Assembly: GCF_002443295.1 (NCBI RefSeq)
Contig: NZ_BAOS01000038.1
Location: forward strand, 1-64,000
Length of the DNA: 64,000 nucleotides
DNA from: Candidatus Scalindua japonica
GTDB lineage: Bacteria; Planctomycetota; Brocadiia; Brocadiales; Scalinduaceae
Direction: 5' to 3'
The position numbers and the translations under genes are program-made. Position 1 is the first letter of the stretch. The number at the start of each line of letters is the position of its first letter. The notes beneath the pieces were generated by a model that saw only the letters and a list, made by a program, of their open reading frames with translations, did no database searches and had not been told where the DNA came from. Positions 1-10,396 of this stretch are shown here, one piece after another.

Positions 1-170
1 ATTCGTTAGATTAAGTGTTTTCCGAAGTTTTTTTGGGGGATTACTACTCGATACTTTGGTGATATTTTTACAGATTCCATATAACGCCTCCATTCATTAG
101 CTGTTAATTATTGCATCACTGAAGATTTTAAATATTGGTGTGTTCACTTATTATAATAACCTCCTTGCAT

Positions 171-209
171 TAATCAGTGATATATTACGAAAGTATATAT
201 CACTGATTA
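171..209. repeat. 15-bp perfect inverted repeat downstream of ydbL-like gene
   Basis: Arms at 171-185 and 195-209 are exact reverse complements (TAATCAGTGATATAT) around a 9-nt loop. It lies 28 bp past the stop codon of the minus-strand gene at 237-839, so it may end or stabilise that transcript. No T-run follows on either strand, so it is not a classical intrinsic terminator. The rest of 1-236 shows no gene. Confidence 0.6.
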
Positions 210-236
210 ATAAAAACAAGAGCGTCTTCATTGTTA

Positions 237-839
237 TTACTTCTGCGTCCAATTCCCATTTTCATCATGGTGCCAGTGGCCGGGTCTGGCTTTTTGTTTA
301 AGGGTCTTCGCGAAGACGGCCTTTATTTTTCCAACGTCTGACAGCGCGATTTTATTTGCGGTTGCCAACTCCTTATAGAGAGCTTCACGGTCGTTATTTT
401 CAGCCCTCACCAAGCGTTTGACCGTCCTGATACCCTCTCCTCCAAGACCACCCATTTCCCTTATCGCAAGCATACCGTCATTCGTTTCACCAATGGCGCC
501 TTTCTCCTTAAATTCCATGATTTTTGCATTACGGGCCTTCATGGAATCGATCAGTTTTCGGATAACAGGGGTTGTCAGGTTGAGGTCTATTTCACCCGCG
601 TAAACTGTTGAGTTTCCGAAGAGGTTAAAAGGTATACTCTTTCGAAAATAGCTTTGTTGATCACTATTGACCGTGTTGTCTTGTGTGCCGTCTTCTCCCT
701 GGATCTCGTCAATAATTATTTCGGCAGCCTCTTCGACTGCTTCGGTTGGGAAGTAAACGTTAACAGTAATCACGGCACAACTAATGACAAAAAATGCCAG
801 AAGTGGTAATCCAAGAAATCTTATCATCTGCTTCTTCAT
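237..839 (-). CDS. ydbL: YdbL-like (DUF1318) envelope lipoprotein
   Basis: A 200-residue lipoprotein with a short hydrophobic leader ending in VISC (lipobox, Cys about 21). The C-terminal half carries the DUF1318/YdbL pattern: an alpha-helical stretch, then KARPGHWHHDENGNW, which matches the ARPGEYVQGINGKW ending I recall for E. coli YdbL. In E. coli, YdbH, the lipoprotein YnbE and periplasmic YdbL form an envelope-spanning lipid-transport unit. Here the gene sits 30 bp behind a YdbH-like gene with a good GGAG ribosome site. Unlike E. coli YdbL it is itself lipidated. The segment just after the Cys (VITVNVYFP) is a short beta-prone strand like the one YnbE contributes, so this may merge the YnbE and YdbL roles; that part is inference. 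Confidence 0.8.
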   Translation of the reverse strand: MKKQMIRFLGLPLLAFFVISCAVITVNVYFPTEAVEEAAEIIIDEIQGEDGTQDNTVNSDQQSYFRKSIPFNLFGNSTVYAGEIDLNLTTPVIRKLIDSMKARNAKIMEFKEKGAIGETNDGMLAIREMGGLGGEGIRTVKRLVRAENNDREALYKELATANKIALSDVGKIKAVFAKTLKQKARPGHWHHDENGNWTQK

Positions 840-869
840 AAATTAACTCCTTTCAATTGTTTTCATTTT

Positions 870-3800
870 TTATTTAATCTGAACTTGAGTGCCATCAACA
901 TCTGAATCTAATATTCCTTTGAATGAGCTGAGGAATGTCTTGAATGGTACTCTTTTTTCGGCATTGGGGAACACAATCTCAAGCCTTTTCATCCCTGCTC
1001 CTTTCATAAACAACTCTTTTCCGTCTTTTTTTACAGCCCCCCGCAATTTTATATAGTCATTTTCCAGTCTGGCATGTAGTCCCATTACAGCATATTTATA
1101 ATTTGTAAACCCTACTTTGTCCAATGCTTTTCCAATACCGGGAACAAAGTTTTTAAGGAATTTTGTACTGACGGACTGTTTAATACCGGATGTTTTTTCG
1201 GTCCTCATCTGAATTTCAAAGCCGGATGGTTCTCCGGCGACTAATTTAAAATCTTTTATCTGCCCGTTTATTATGCCTGTAATGTTGCCCCACTCACGGT
1301 AGGTATTAGACATTTGTCCCAAATCCAGGTGTTTAACTTCTGCTGATAATCCAATCTCCATCATAGACGTCATGAAATTGTTCAACGTTAAGTCTCTAAT
1401 GGTAATATCTCCGCCAAATAGCTTAATGTTTATCTCTTCTTTTGAAGAGAGTTTCTGCCCCTGCTGTTGGAAAGAGATGGCCGAGCTGTTTAATGTCTCC
1501 TCTAAGGGTGTCAGTTTGTAAGTTGTAGACAAATCTTTGAGGCTGATATTATTTAACTGAAATCCAAGTTTAAACTTTCTATCACTGTTTATCATATTTT
1601 CCACAGCTATATTTCTGATCTCTATTGTGCCATCAAATACAGGTATTTTAAAAGGATTTTTTATAAAGAAATTATTTGAGTTGATAATAGGATTAATCCG
1701 GACATCCTTAATTTCAAGTGGGCCGTATGAGAGCTTATTTAATTGTACGACTCCATATTGCGTCAGAGGAACATCCTGTTTCCGCATAGGAGTTTTGGAA
1801 CGGGGATAAGCCATTGTGATGGGAAGATCAATGTTGACGTCTTCAATAGACAGTTCTCCGTAGGTGATTCCCAGGTCATTTACGTCCAGATGGCCATTAA
1901 TCGTTAAATCATTTTTAGGGCCGTTAATTTGAAAGTGTGTACTTGATTCACCCTCAACACTGGTATTAAACAGTACCGGGTTAGAGTATTCTACCGTGTC
2001 TTTAACAAAGGTTTCAAATAGTGCTGTATTTGAGAACTTCTTTACCGCTAATTGTATATCAATATGTGGATTGCTGTTCAGGTGTAGAATTTTTCCCTCT
2101 GCTGTGACCGTCCCCAGATTGTTCCAGGACAATTCGCTTTTAACTCCTGTAAGACTTTTTTCAGAAGTGTCATAATTGCAACTGATGGAAAAACGTGTCT
2201 TCATACCTCTCATGTCTGTAGTAAATTCTCCCAGTTGGATAAGGAATGGACTAAATGTACCGCTTGTCTGCAAGGAGAACTTGCTGAAATTGGCGTCCAT
2301 AGCAGTATCTATTTTGATGGTTCCGTCTATTTTTTCTCCAAAATAGTCATAGTCGGGAGATGAGAATTTGAGTTTAGAAAATGACAAGTCCGTGACCGCT
2401 CTTGTTTTCTGAGATCTATCTCCTCCAATAACATCAATGATAGAATCTATGGAGATATCGCCATTTAATGACCACTCCTTATAGCCTTCGGGGATAAAGT
2501 GAGTAAACGTTTCCGAGAGGGTTCTACTGTTCATGTTATGGAGTTTAAAGGAGGTTTCTCTGATTACTTTCTCCTTAATATCAATATTTCCGGTAATACG
2601 CGCTGGATCTGAAAACATCGTATCAATCTGTGTCTCAAACATTGTGCTCTCCGGACGTTTCAAATCAATAACAGTTTTAAAGTTTGAAATTAGTTTATTG
2701 ATAGAGTAGAGAGTGTCATCATAGTGTAATTTTCCATGAATTTCATTCGAAGCGAGGGTTATCTGGTCCGGATAATCGATGGCGAAAACTATTGGGATGT
2801 CTATGTCTGTTACTTGTACTTTCGGTATCTGAAAAAAACCATTATGTACTGTAAACTTACTGTCTACTTTTATTACTCTTTGATGATCAGAGAAGGAGAG
2901 CATTGCCTCGACCGGTATTTCCAGAACATCTGCCCTAAAGGCCATATCCCCACTCTTCAGGTCCAGGTTGTTTATTGGACTGTTTAAGCTTATTTCTGTT
3001 TTCTCAAAGTTTCCCTGGACAGAAATATCAATGTCGCACTCTCCTTCTATAGTAAGAGGGGGGAGCTCTATCAGTTTAATATCATTTAATAAATCGTAGA
3101 TAGTATTGATAGAGAGCCCGTGTGAGCTTATATTACATTTAATTTCAGGTGTTGAGAGTAGAGAACGTGCTTTGCCATTGACAAAAAATTTCTCTAAATC
3201 ATTTATGAGAAAAAAAGAGTTGTCCAGAATGATCAATTCATCATTTAGTATACTGTATTTTGTGTTTATCTCAACTGTTCCGGGTAAGTTTGAAGTAGTA
3301 TTTTTTGTAAGGTGTGAAATAGAAAAATCTCCTTTTATTGAGATATCAAAAGGATTTGCAAACTGGATATCTTTACCATTCATGCTCATTTTTGTTAATG
3401 CTAGTTTGTTGTCATCTAACACAATCTGTACATCTGTGTTATTTATAGAGACAGCGTCAACAGAGAGATGTCCTGGATAAAACTCTTTTATGTTCATGGG
3501 TGCCGTTTCTTTGTCATCTGAAGTCTGACCGGCTGTTTTATTACTTTGTACATGGAGATTGATCTGAGCGTCAGAAATGTCTATTCGTCTAATACGTCTC
3601 TTTAAAAGACCAGATAGCCCATAATCAATAGTAATGGTGCTACATTCAAGCGCAAAATGAACCTGGCCGCTTAACCAGGTTCCATTGATCTGTTTTAACT
3701 GAAGTCCGTTAAAAATGTCAAGATGTATGTCCGCGATTCTCATATCAAACTTTGTATCTCCCTTGATCCTGCGCTCAATGTATGGCGTTAACTTTCCTTT

Positions 3801-3899
3801 GTTTATGAGAAAGACACAGGCGGATATGACCGATATTATAGTGATAAGGGCAACGGAAAGTATAATGGCAATTATTATAGAAGTTTTTCTCATAATCAC
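870..3899 (-). CDS. ydbH: YdbH-like AsmA-superfamily intermembrane lipid transport protein
   Basis: A 1009-residue protein with one N-terminal membrane anchor (about residues 6-32) and a long, mostly beta periplasmic body, as in AsmA-like bridge proteins. The C-terminal third (about 650-1000) resembles the YdbH 'dicarboxylate transport' domain, now understood as a phospholipid transport bridge; the older name is misleading. E. coli YdbH is about 880 residues, so this one is somewhat longer. It is the first gene of a two-gene unit with the DUF1318 lipoprotein downstream, the same order as ydbH-ynbE-ydbL. Family assignment rests on architecture, neighbour and local similarity; the YdbL partner makes it convincing. 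Confidence 0.75.
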   Translation of the reverse strand: MIMRKTSIIIAIILSVALITIISVISACVFLINKGKLTPYIERRIKGDTKFDMRIADIHLDIFNGLQLKQINGTWLSGQVHFALECSTITIDYGLSGLLKRRIRRIDISDAQINLHVQSNKTAGQTSDDKETAPMNIKEFYPGHLSVDAVSINNTDVQIVLDDNKLALTKMSMNGKDIQFANPFDISIKGDFSISHLTKNTTSNLPGTVEINTKYSILNDELIILDNSFFLINDLEKFFVNGKARSLLSTPEIKCNISSHGLSINTIYDLLNDIKLIELPPLTIEGECDIDISVQGNFEKTEISLNSPINNLDLKSGDMAFRADVLEIPVEAMLSFSDHQRVIKVDSKFTVHNGFFQIPKVQVTDIDIPIVFAIDYPDQITLASNEIHGKLHYDDTLYSINKLISNFKTVIDLKRPESTMFETQIDTMFSDPARITGNIDIKEKVIRETSFKLHNMNSRTLSETFTHFIPEGYKEWSLNGDISIDSIIDVIGGDRSQKTRAVTDLSFSKLKFSSPDYDYFGEKIDGTIKIDTAMDANFSKFSLQTSGTFSPFLIQLGEFTTDMRGMKTRFSISCNYDTSEKSLTGVKSELSWNNLGTVTAEGKILHLNSNPHIDIQLAVKKFSNTALFETFVKDTVEYSNPVLFNTSVEGESSTHFQINGPKNDLTINGHLDVNDLGITYGELSIEDVNIDLPITMAYPRSKTPMRKQDVPLTQYGVVQLNKLSYGPLEIKDVRINPIINSNNFFIKNPFKIPVFDGTIEIRNIAVENMINSDRKFKLGFQLNNISLKDLSTTYKLTPLEETLNSSAISFQQQGQKLSSKEEINIKLFGGDITIRDLTLNNFMTSMMEIGLSAEVKHLDLGQMSNTYREWGNITGIINGQIKDFKLVAGEPSGFEIQMRTEKTSGIKQSVSTKFLKNFVPGIGKALDKVGFTNYKYAVMGLHARLENDYIKLRGAVKKDGKELFMKGAGMKRLEIVFPNAEKRVPFKTFLSSFKGILDSDVDGTQVQIK

Positions 3900-4049
3900 A
3901 TTTTACAATAGAATGATTGGGTTTTAAAGCGGTTTCACTAAACACCTTATTATTTCTTGATTACGGAAAAAACAGGTGCTACAATCCAGACACTAATTGT
4001 ACCAATTGGTACGAATACACTTTATTGAGTATTTTTTCTGTAGAATATT

Positions 4050-4274
4050 ATACGCCTCAGCGAACTGGAACAGCAAACTATTAAAGAGAGTGTTTCTGTT
4101 TTTGATAAACAGGCAAAAGTTGTTTTGTTCAGTTCCCGTGCCAGAGACACTGCGCTCGGCGGAGACATCGATCTGTTATTCATATTTGATAGTATAAAAC
4201 AGCAGGACCTGGGGCAGATACGATGGCAAATCAGGGAGAAGCCTGGTGAGCAGAAGATTGACATGTCCCTATAG
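4050..4274 (+). pseudogene. Decayed MNT-type nucleotidyltransferase (74 codons)
   Basis: Read from an ATA codon at 4050, the frame gives IRLSELEQQTIKESV, then VVLFSSRARDTALGGDIDLLF, then GEQKIDMSL and a stop. This is the minimal nucleotidyltransferase fold (family form: MRLSE..LFGSR..GGDIDL..GEQKIDVV). The first G of the GS motif has become S (LFSSR), the initiator ATG is now ATA, and the tail after QKID is lost. The GGDIDL metal-binding Asp pair is intact. Such genes are normally antitoxin-like MNT partners of HEPN toxins; no partner is nearby. Interpreted as a relic. Confidence 0.75.
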
Positions 4275-4389
4275 GAGAAGAGAGCATGGAGAGCAGAATG
4301 ACAAGTCGGCATGTCATTCTGAGGAAGGCACGATTAAAGAATATCAACGTCATCAACTTTGAAATTCCTATACATTAAATTAAGGGGGG

Positions 4390-4521
4390 AAAGTGGTTGT
4401 TGAGAAGGAAAAAGAGATTGAAACAGACTATTCATGTATACCTGTCCCGTTTCCGGATAAACTGGCAAACGAATGGGGACAGGATGAGCACGGAATTTTT
4501 CAGTTGTTTACCATAAACTGA
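4390..4521 (+). pseudogene. Fragment of a formylglycine-generating-enzyme-like (SUMF1) protein
   Basis: An in-frame stretch of 43 codons reads ...PVPFPDKLANEWGQDEHGIF, then QLFTIN and a stop. The ASEWGQDEYG-type motif usually leads into the FGE-sulfatase (SUMF1) domain in planctomycete and cyanobacterial proteins, which is wholly absent here. No start codon is convincing. It is a remnant lying between two other relics in the same 800-bp gap. Confidence 0.55.
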
Positions 4522-4536
4522 GCAATTGCGTATTGT

Positions 4537-5636
<1,100 letters not shown>

Positions 5637-5727
5637 TGATTAGTTTCCTGTTCTTATTTTATTGTTCTTAAATAAATTATAATTGTAGTAGTAAATCATG
5701 GATTGCCACTACAGATAAATTGAATGT

Positions 5728-6474
5728 TCAGGGATGTGGACCACCCATTATTTTTGCCTGTTGCGCGCTTTTTTCTTTCATTAATTCTTCATACTTTTTA
5801 AATTCAGTATCGGCATCTTTTGATCTTCCCTGCATCAGGTAAATGACCCCTATATTGTTGTGCGGTTGTGGAAATTTTGGATCGATAGCTGCCGCATTTT
5901 GAAACGCGGCAATGGCCTCTTCATGTTTCTCCAGCTTCATCAAGGCCATTCCAATCTCATCATACGCAAGAGCTGAAAGAGGGTTTAATTCAATTGCCTT
6001 ATTAAGTTCATTTATTGCCGCATCATATTCCTGGTCATATCTATAGGCAATACCAAGGTTTATGTAACTTTTCGGGTTGGCAGGGTCGAGCTCTACTGCT
6101 TTCTTATATGCATCGATAGCGCCTTCTATCATACCCTGTGTATAGTACGCGCGTCCCAGGTAATTGTATGCTTTTACCATAGTCGGTTCAATTTCTACAG
6201 CTTTTAGCCATGCCTGGACTGCCAGAGGAAATTTTCCGTCTTTTATTGCTCCGATACCGAAGGTGTAATAATCTTCCGCGTCTGTACCGAGGTTTGGAAG
6301 TTTTACCTCGGGTTTTTCCTCCACTTTTTCTTCTGTTGATGTTTCAGTTTTTACCTCTTCTGAAACAGATGCCACCTCTGTTCCTCCTTCTTTACCGCAT
6401 CCGTATATAAAGAATGCTGCCAGCAAGAGGCAAATAATTGGATTGTAACTTATTGTCTTAAAGATGTTTTTCAT
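5728..6474 (-). CDS. TPR-repeat lipoprotein
   Basis: A 248-residue protein with a signal peptide ending in IYGCG (lipobox, Cys about 26). A Glu/Lys/Val-rich linker (about 30-60) precedes four to five TPR units (about 65-220). The domain arrangement resembles PilF/NlpI-type TPR lipoproteins, but no specific orthology can be claimed. It lies 29 bp after the polyprenyl synthase gene in the same direction, and the exported TPR gene at 4701 follows, so the three are likely co-transcribed. Confidence 0.85.
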   Translation of the reverse strand: MKNIFKTISYNPIICLLLAAFFIYGCGKEGGTEVASVSEEVKTETSTEEKVEEKPEVKLPNLGTDAEDYYTFGIGAIKDGKFPLAVQAWLKAVEIEPTMVKAYNYLGRAYYTQGMIEGAIDAYKKAVELDPANPKSYINLGIAYRYDQEYDAAINELNKAIELNPLSALAYDEIGMALMKLEKHEEAIAAFQNAAAIDPKFPQPHNNIGVIYLMQGRSKDADTEFKKYEELMKEKSAQQAKIMGGPHP

Positions 6475-6503
6475 GTATTATTCCTTCTTGTTAAAAAAAT
6501 TTG

Positions 6504-7496
6504 TTAAGTCATACGTTGGGCCATAAAGTTTGCAATATCTTTGAAAACTGTCTTGTTGTTTGTTGGTATTTTATCGATTATAACATAAGATTGTTTTATT
6601 AAATCATCGGCATATTGTTGCGCATGGTCTATAGCGCCATATTTATTGTAGATATCCAGGACATGTTTTACATCATCATCGGTTGTCTCTTCCCTCTGTT
6701 TAGTCATTATTTCAATCAGTGATTTTTTGTCGTTATTTTCTGCCTGTTCTGAGGTGTACGCATATAAGAAACTGGCTTTTCCCTCTTGAATGTCCGAGCC
6801 TATAACACCTCCGCGTCCTTTGCCTACTGTTAAATCAATTAAATCATCTTTTATCTGGAAGGCGGGGCCCATTAGTTTACCTAACGCCCAGATCTTATCT
6901 ATAGTTCCCTCAAAATTTTCTGATGCTACTATGGCGCCTCCGACCATTCCACATGCGAGATAGTACCCCGTTTTCAGTCTTACAAGTTTAAGATACTTCT
7001 CAACGGTATAATCCGCAACCCCTCTCGCGTTTATATCGAGTGCCTGGCCTTCTACTGTTTTTTCGTATGTCAAATTAAATATCTCTAATAGTTTCAACTT
7101 CCTGTCTGATGGTATCGGGCTTATCAGAATAGAGTGGTAGGCCCGTGCCAGTAGATAATCACCGGAATTGATGGCATTTGCAATGCCGTATTTGACCCAC
7201 ACGGTTGGTTGATCGCGTCTCATGGTGTCTTCATCTTCAATATCATCGTGCAGGAGAAACATATTATGTAATATCTCTATTGCCAACGCGAAATGGAGCG
7301 CTTCATCGGGATTGCCACCCAACTCTTTGCACGTAATCAAGCATATGGCAGGTCTTATTCGTTTCCCTCCTGTTTTCAGGTGGTGCCAGATAGGTTCGCT
7401 TAAAAAATCATCTCTATCCGGCGGTATGATCTCTTTAAGTAAGTCATCAATCTTTTTACCATATATTTTTATAGATTCTTCTATGTTTGTCTGCAT
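6504..7496 (-). CDS. Polyprenyl diphosphate synthase (trans-prenyltransferase)
   Basis: A 330-residue enzyme of the isoprenyl synthase family, which condenses isopentenyl diphosphate onto allylic diphosphates. Both metal-binding Asp-rich motifs are present: DDIED at about residues 98-102 (followed by the RRDQPTVW signature) and DDLID at about 217-221. The bulky residues near the first motif do not by themselves fix product length, so it may make geranylgeranyl, octaprenyl or similar chains for quinones and carotenoids. It starts 39 bp downstream of efp. No defects seen. Confidence 0.92.
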   Translation of the reverse strand: MQTNIEESIKIYGKKIDDLLKEIIPPDRDDFLSEPIWHHLKTGGKRIRPAICLITCKELGGNPDEALHFALAIEILHNMFLLHDDIEDEDTMRRDQPTVWVKYGIANAINSGDYLLARAYHSILISPIPSDRKLKLLEIFNLTYEKTVEGQALDINARGVADYTVEKYLKLVRLKTGYYLACGMVGGAIVASENFEGTIDKIWALGKLMGPAFQIKDDLIDLTVGKGRGGVIGSDIQEGKASFLYAYTSEQAENNDKKSLIEIMTKQREETTDDDVKHVLDIYNKYGAIDHAQQYADDLIKQSYVIIDKIPTNNKTVFKDIANFMAQRMT

Positions 7497-7535
7497 TTTT
7501 CTCCATAGCTTTAGTTCACTTCACGCTTATTTATC

Positions 7536-8093
7536 CTATGCTCTGCCCATGAATTCACCCGTACGTGTATCAATTTTTACCATTTCATCGGTATTCACAA
7601 AAAGTGGTACTTTGGTCACATAGCCTGTTTCCAGTGTTGCCGGTTTGAATACATTTGTTACGGTGTCTCCTTTTGTGCCGGGGTCTGTCTCTGTAATTTT
7701 AAGTATGACAGAGGAGGGGAGTTCTACTCCGATGGCATTATTATTGTAGAGCGAAACCGATACTTTAGCGTTTGGCGCTATATACGACATTGCGTCTCCA
7801 AGGACCTCCTTTGAAAGGAATACCTGCTCGTAGCTTTCTGTATCCATAAAACAATAGCTGTCTCCTTCCTGATATAGGTATTCCATGTCTCTGTGGTCTA
7901 CAAATATATCTTCCACCTTGTCTGATGGCCTGAAGCGTTTTTGTGTAACATTGCCCTGTTTTAAACTCTTTATGCTCACCTGCATATGAGCGCGTCCCTT
8001 ACCGGGGGTAACGTGTTGGTAGCTGGCCACCGTGTAAAGTTCTCCGTCAATCTTTATGACCAGTCCTTTTCTTAAATCTATTGCGTTTATCAA
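7536..8093 (-). CDS. efp: Translation elongation factor P
   Basis: 185 residues, the normal EF-P length, with the KOW-like N-terminal domain and two OB-type domains. The modification loop reads TPGKGRAH, with Lys32 at the place of E. coli Lys34. EF-P enters stalled ribosomes and promotes bond formation at polyproline stretches. The lysine is conserved but no epmA/epmB gene lies in view, so its modification state is open. C-terminus ends in the usual VKIDTRTGEFMGRA form. Located between hemW and the polyprenyl synthase. Confidence 0.97.
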   Translation of the reverse strand: MINAIDLRKGLVIKIDGELYTVASYQHVTPGKGRAHMQVSIKSLKQGNVTQKRFRPSDKVEDIFVDHRDMEYLYQEGDSYCFMDTESYEQVFLSKEVLGDAMSYIAPNAKVSVSLYNNNAIGVELPSSVILKITETDPGTKGDTVTNVFKPATLETGYVTKVPLFVNTDEMVKIDTRTGEFMGRA

Positions 8094-8117
8094 ATTAATA
8101 GCTCCTTAACAAAATTA

Positions 8118-9254
8118 TTACATAAATTCCGTCATTACTGAGTCTGCCAGAGACAGACCTTTTCTGGTTAATTTAACTCTTTCATCATCAAAGTTTATCA
8201 AACCTGCCTGTGTCAGGTTGTCTAGTTGTTTTTGAAAGAGTTCGTTTAAATCAAAACCGGACCTTTGAATGAAGTCCTTTCTTGAGATACCGGACGTCAT
8301 CCTCAATGCCATAATAAGTATTTCAGACGCTCTTTGCTTTTGAGGTAATTTTTCAGAAAAACATTTTAACCTCTTCTTTGATTTAGCTGAAGAGATGTAC
8401 TCTTTTACATTTTTTATATTACTGTATCGTTCACCATGGACGTAAGAAAATGCCCCGGCGCCTATTCCAATGTATTCTCTGTTTTCCCAGTAGACGGTAT
8501 TATGTCGACACTCTTTACCCTGCTTTGCAAAATTTGATATTTCATAGTGATTATAACCTTTATCACAGAGAAAATCATTTGTGAATTCGTACATCTTCAG
8601 CTCTTCTTCTTCACTTAATTTATTTAGAGCCCCGGAATTTGTCATCTCAACAATTGGTGTTCCCTGTTCGTACGTAAGACAATAAGCAGAGATATGTTCA
8701 GGGCCTAACCCGCAGCACTCTTCCAGCTCCTTCTGCCATTCGTTTAAAGTCTGAGCAGGATAACCGTAAATCATATCAACACTGAGATTGTTGAATCCTT
8801 TTGCTCTTAAGTTTGAAAAAATATCTTTTGCTTCATTTGCAGAATGAATTCGTCCGAGAAGTTTCAAATACCTGTCGTTAAAGGATTGAATGCCAATGCT
8901 GACCCTGTTAACATGGCTGTTTTTCATGATGATGGCTTTTTCGTCGCTCAATGTCCCCGGGTTTACTTCAATTGTATATTCTTTGAGGTTGGGAATATCG
9001 ACATATTTGGTGACCGCACTCAACAGCCTGTCCAGTTGTGTTTCATTTAAGACAGTAGGAGTACCGCCACCTATGAAAACAGTTTTGAACGAATATTTTT
9101 TGATAGTGGATTGAAGCTCCTCTTCAATCGTCCCAAGATATTCATCAACTACCTGTGAATTTGTTACAATTGAGTTGAAATCACAATATATGCATTTACT
9201 TATGCAAAATGGAATGTGAATGTATAAAGAAGGTATATGGTGTTGGATAATCAC
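8118..9254 (-). CDS. hemW: Radical SAM protein HemW (coproporphyrinogen oxidase-like heme chaperone)
   Basis: 378 residues with the radical-SAM cluster motif CISKCIYCDF (Cys17, 21, 24), the GGGTPT SAM-binding strand (about 83) and the HemW-type C-terminal domain with a winged-helix end. HemW is often annotated as HemN but acts as a heme chaperone rather than the oxygen-independent oxidase. A heme-handling protein suits a cytochrome-rich organism. The stop lies 24 bp upstream of the efp start, so the two are likely in one operon. Confidence 0.9.
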   Translation of the reverse strand: MIIQHHIPSLYIHIPFCISKCIYCDFNSIVTNSQVVDEYLGTIEEELQSTIKKYSFKTVFIGGGTPTVLNETQLDRLLSAVTKYVDIPNLKEYTIEVNPGTLSDEKAIIMKNSHVNRVSIGIQSFNDRYLKLLGRIHSANEAKDIFSNLRAKGFNNLSVDMIYGYPAQTLNEWQKELEECCGLGPEHISAYCLTYEQGTPIVEMTNSGALNKLSEEEELKMYEFTNDFLCDKGYNHYEISNFAKQGKECRHNTVYWENREYIGIGAGAFSYVHGERYSNIKNVKEYISSAKSKKRLKCFSEKLPQKQRASEILIMALRMTSGISRKDFIQRSGFDLNELFQKQLDNLTQAGLINFDDERVKLTRKGLSLADSVMTEFM

Positions 9255-9296
9255 TACTAAGCCTAATTGTTTTTAAAGTTTTTCTGATTTTGTGCA

Positions 9297-10016
9297 TCAA
9301 ATATATATAGTTGCCTGATTTCTTGAGTTTTCACTAGATTCTCTTTTTATTATCTCTTTGTAATAATTAATTCTTATTGTAGGGTTATCAAGGTCCCCGC
9401 TAAAACGTTTCTCCGCGTTATTGTAAATAAGTTTAACCGGTATTTCTTTAATGCTGAGTCCTGATTTCCATGCCTGTATCCACAATTGCAGAGGCATGCC
9501 ATAACCAGTCTCTGTCAGCCTCAATTTTTTTATTGCTGCAGTTTTGTACGCCTTAAAGCCACAAAACGAATCTGTTAAATCAAGCTTAGTTGTTTCGTTT
9601 AACAGTTGGGTGATTTCCATATTTATTGCATACCTGTCGGGTGGAATTTGTGGATCTGATTTATTGGCTTCTATTAGATACCTTGACCCAGACACAATAT
9701 CGTAGTCTGATATTTGTGACAGAAAAATCTGGATTTCATCAGGTATATGTTGACCGTCACAATCCATTGTAATTATGCTGTCATATCCATGTGAGATCGC
9801 ATATTTGAAGGCGTCAATAATGGTTTGTCCATAGCCAAGATTTATTTCGTGGACGATGGTGTTTATATTTTCTATGTTCGACAATTGCTCTTGCGTTCCG
9901 TCTGTAGATCCGTCATCTATTACCAGTATGTCTAAATCATAGCTCTTTATTTGGGATATGATAAATCCTATATCTTTTCTTTCGTTGTAAGCGGGCAGCG
10001 CGATAAGTGTATTCAT
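9297..10016 (-). CDS. Family 2 glycosyltransferase
   Basis: GT2 fold with the N-terminal nucleotide-sugar strand LIALPAYNE, the VIDDGSTDGT loop and the metal-binding MDCDGQH (DxD-type) motif, followed by the acceptor region GSRYL and a LIYN..KRFSG segment. It resembles dolichol-phosphate-mannose/polyprenyl-phosphate sugar transferases but lacks membrane helices. An in-frame start 90 bp upstream (10106) would add 30 residues absent from the fold; the start at 10016 (MNTLIALP) is preferred. No strong ribosome site marks either. Runs towards hemW on the same strand. Confidence 0.85.
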   Translation of the reverse strand: MNTLIALPAYNERKDIGFIISQIKSYDLDILVIDDGSTDGTQEQLSNIENINTIVHEINLGYGQTIIDAFKYAISHGYDSIITMDCDGQHIPDEIQIFLSQISDYDIVSGSRYLIEANKSDPQIPPDRYAINMEITQLLNETTKLDLTDSFCGFKAYKTAAIKKLRLTETGYGMPLQLWIQAWKSGLSIKEIPVKLIYNNAEKRFSGDLDNPTIRINYYKEIIKRESSENSRNQATIYI

Positions 10017-10274
10017 AATTATAATAATATTACCTGGTGAAAGGATCAAATATACAATACTTTTAATCTTATATGGTTGACAATTTAAATCAAGAAAAAT
10101 ATACATACTTAGTTAACCTATTCACTGATAATTTACTGAATTACCAGCGGTAAATAGACCGATTTACCACTTCTACTGAGTGTTTGAAAAAAGTTTAATA
10201 GCAATACTCTATAGTATACTTATAAGAGAGTGCGTAGAAATTGTAATGAAAACATGTATATGTTTGTTTTTTTC

Positions 10275-10303
10275 TTGACAATAATTAAGTCACATGATAC
10301 AAG
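10275..10303 (+). promoter_or_regulatory. Probable sigma70-type promoter for the basic protein and hflX
   Basis: An exact TTGACA at 10275-10280 is followed, after 17 nt, by TACAAG at 10298 as a weak -10. It is about 95 bp upstream of the ATG at 10397. The surrounding region 10107-10396 is AT-rich intergenic DNA between divergent genes, with a short palindrome (GGTAAAT..ATTTACC near 10149-10168). Confidence 0.45.
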
Positions 10304-10396
10304 CCACTTATAGCGTGGGAGAGAGTAAAAGAGTAATGATGGTTTTAATTTATAATTATATTCTCGTTTTTGTAAATTTAGAAGAGGGAGATCTAT

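Noticed and set aside
4022-4312. Minus-strand frame of 96 codons, Cys/Ser-rich
   Set aside because: It is the shadow of the nucleotidyltransferase relic on the plus strand, whose motifs are unmistakable.
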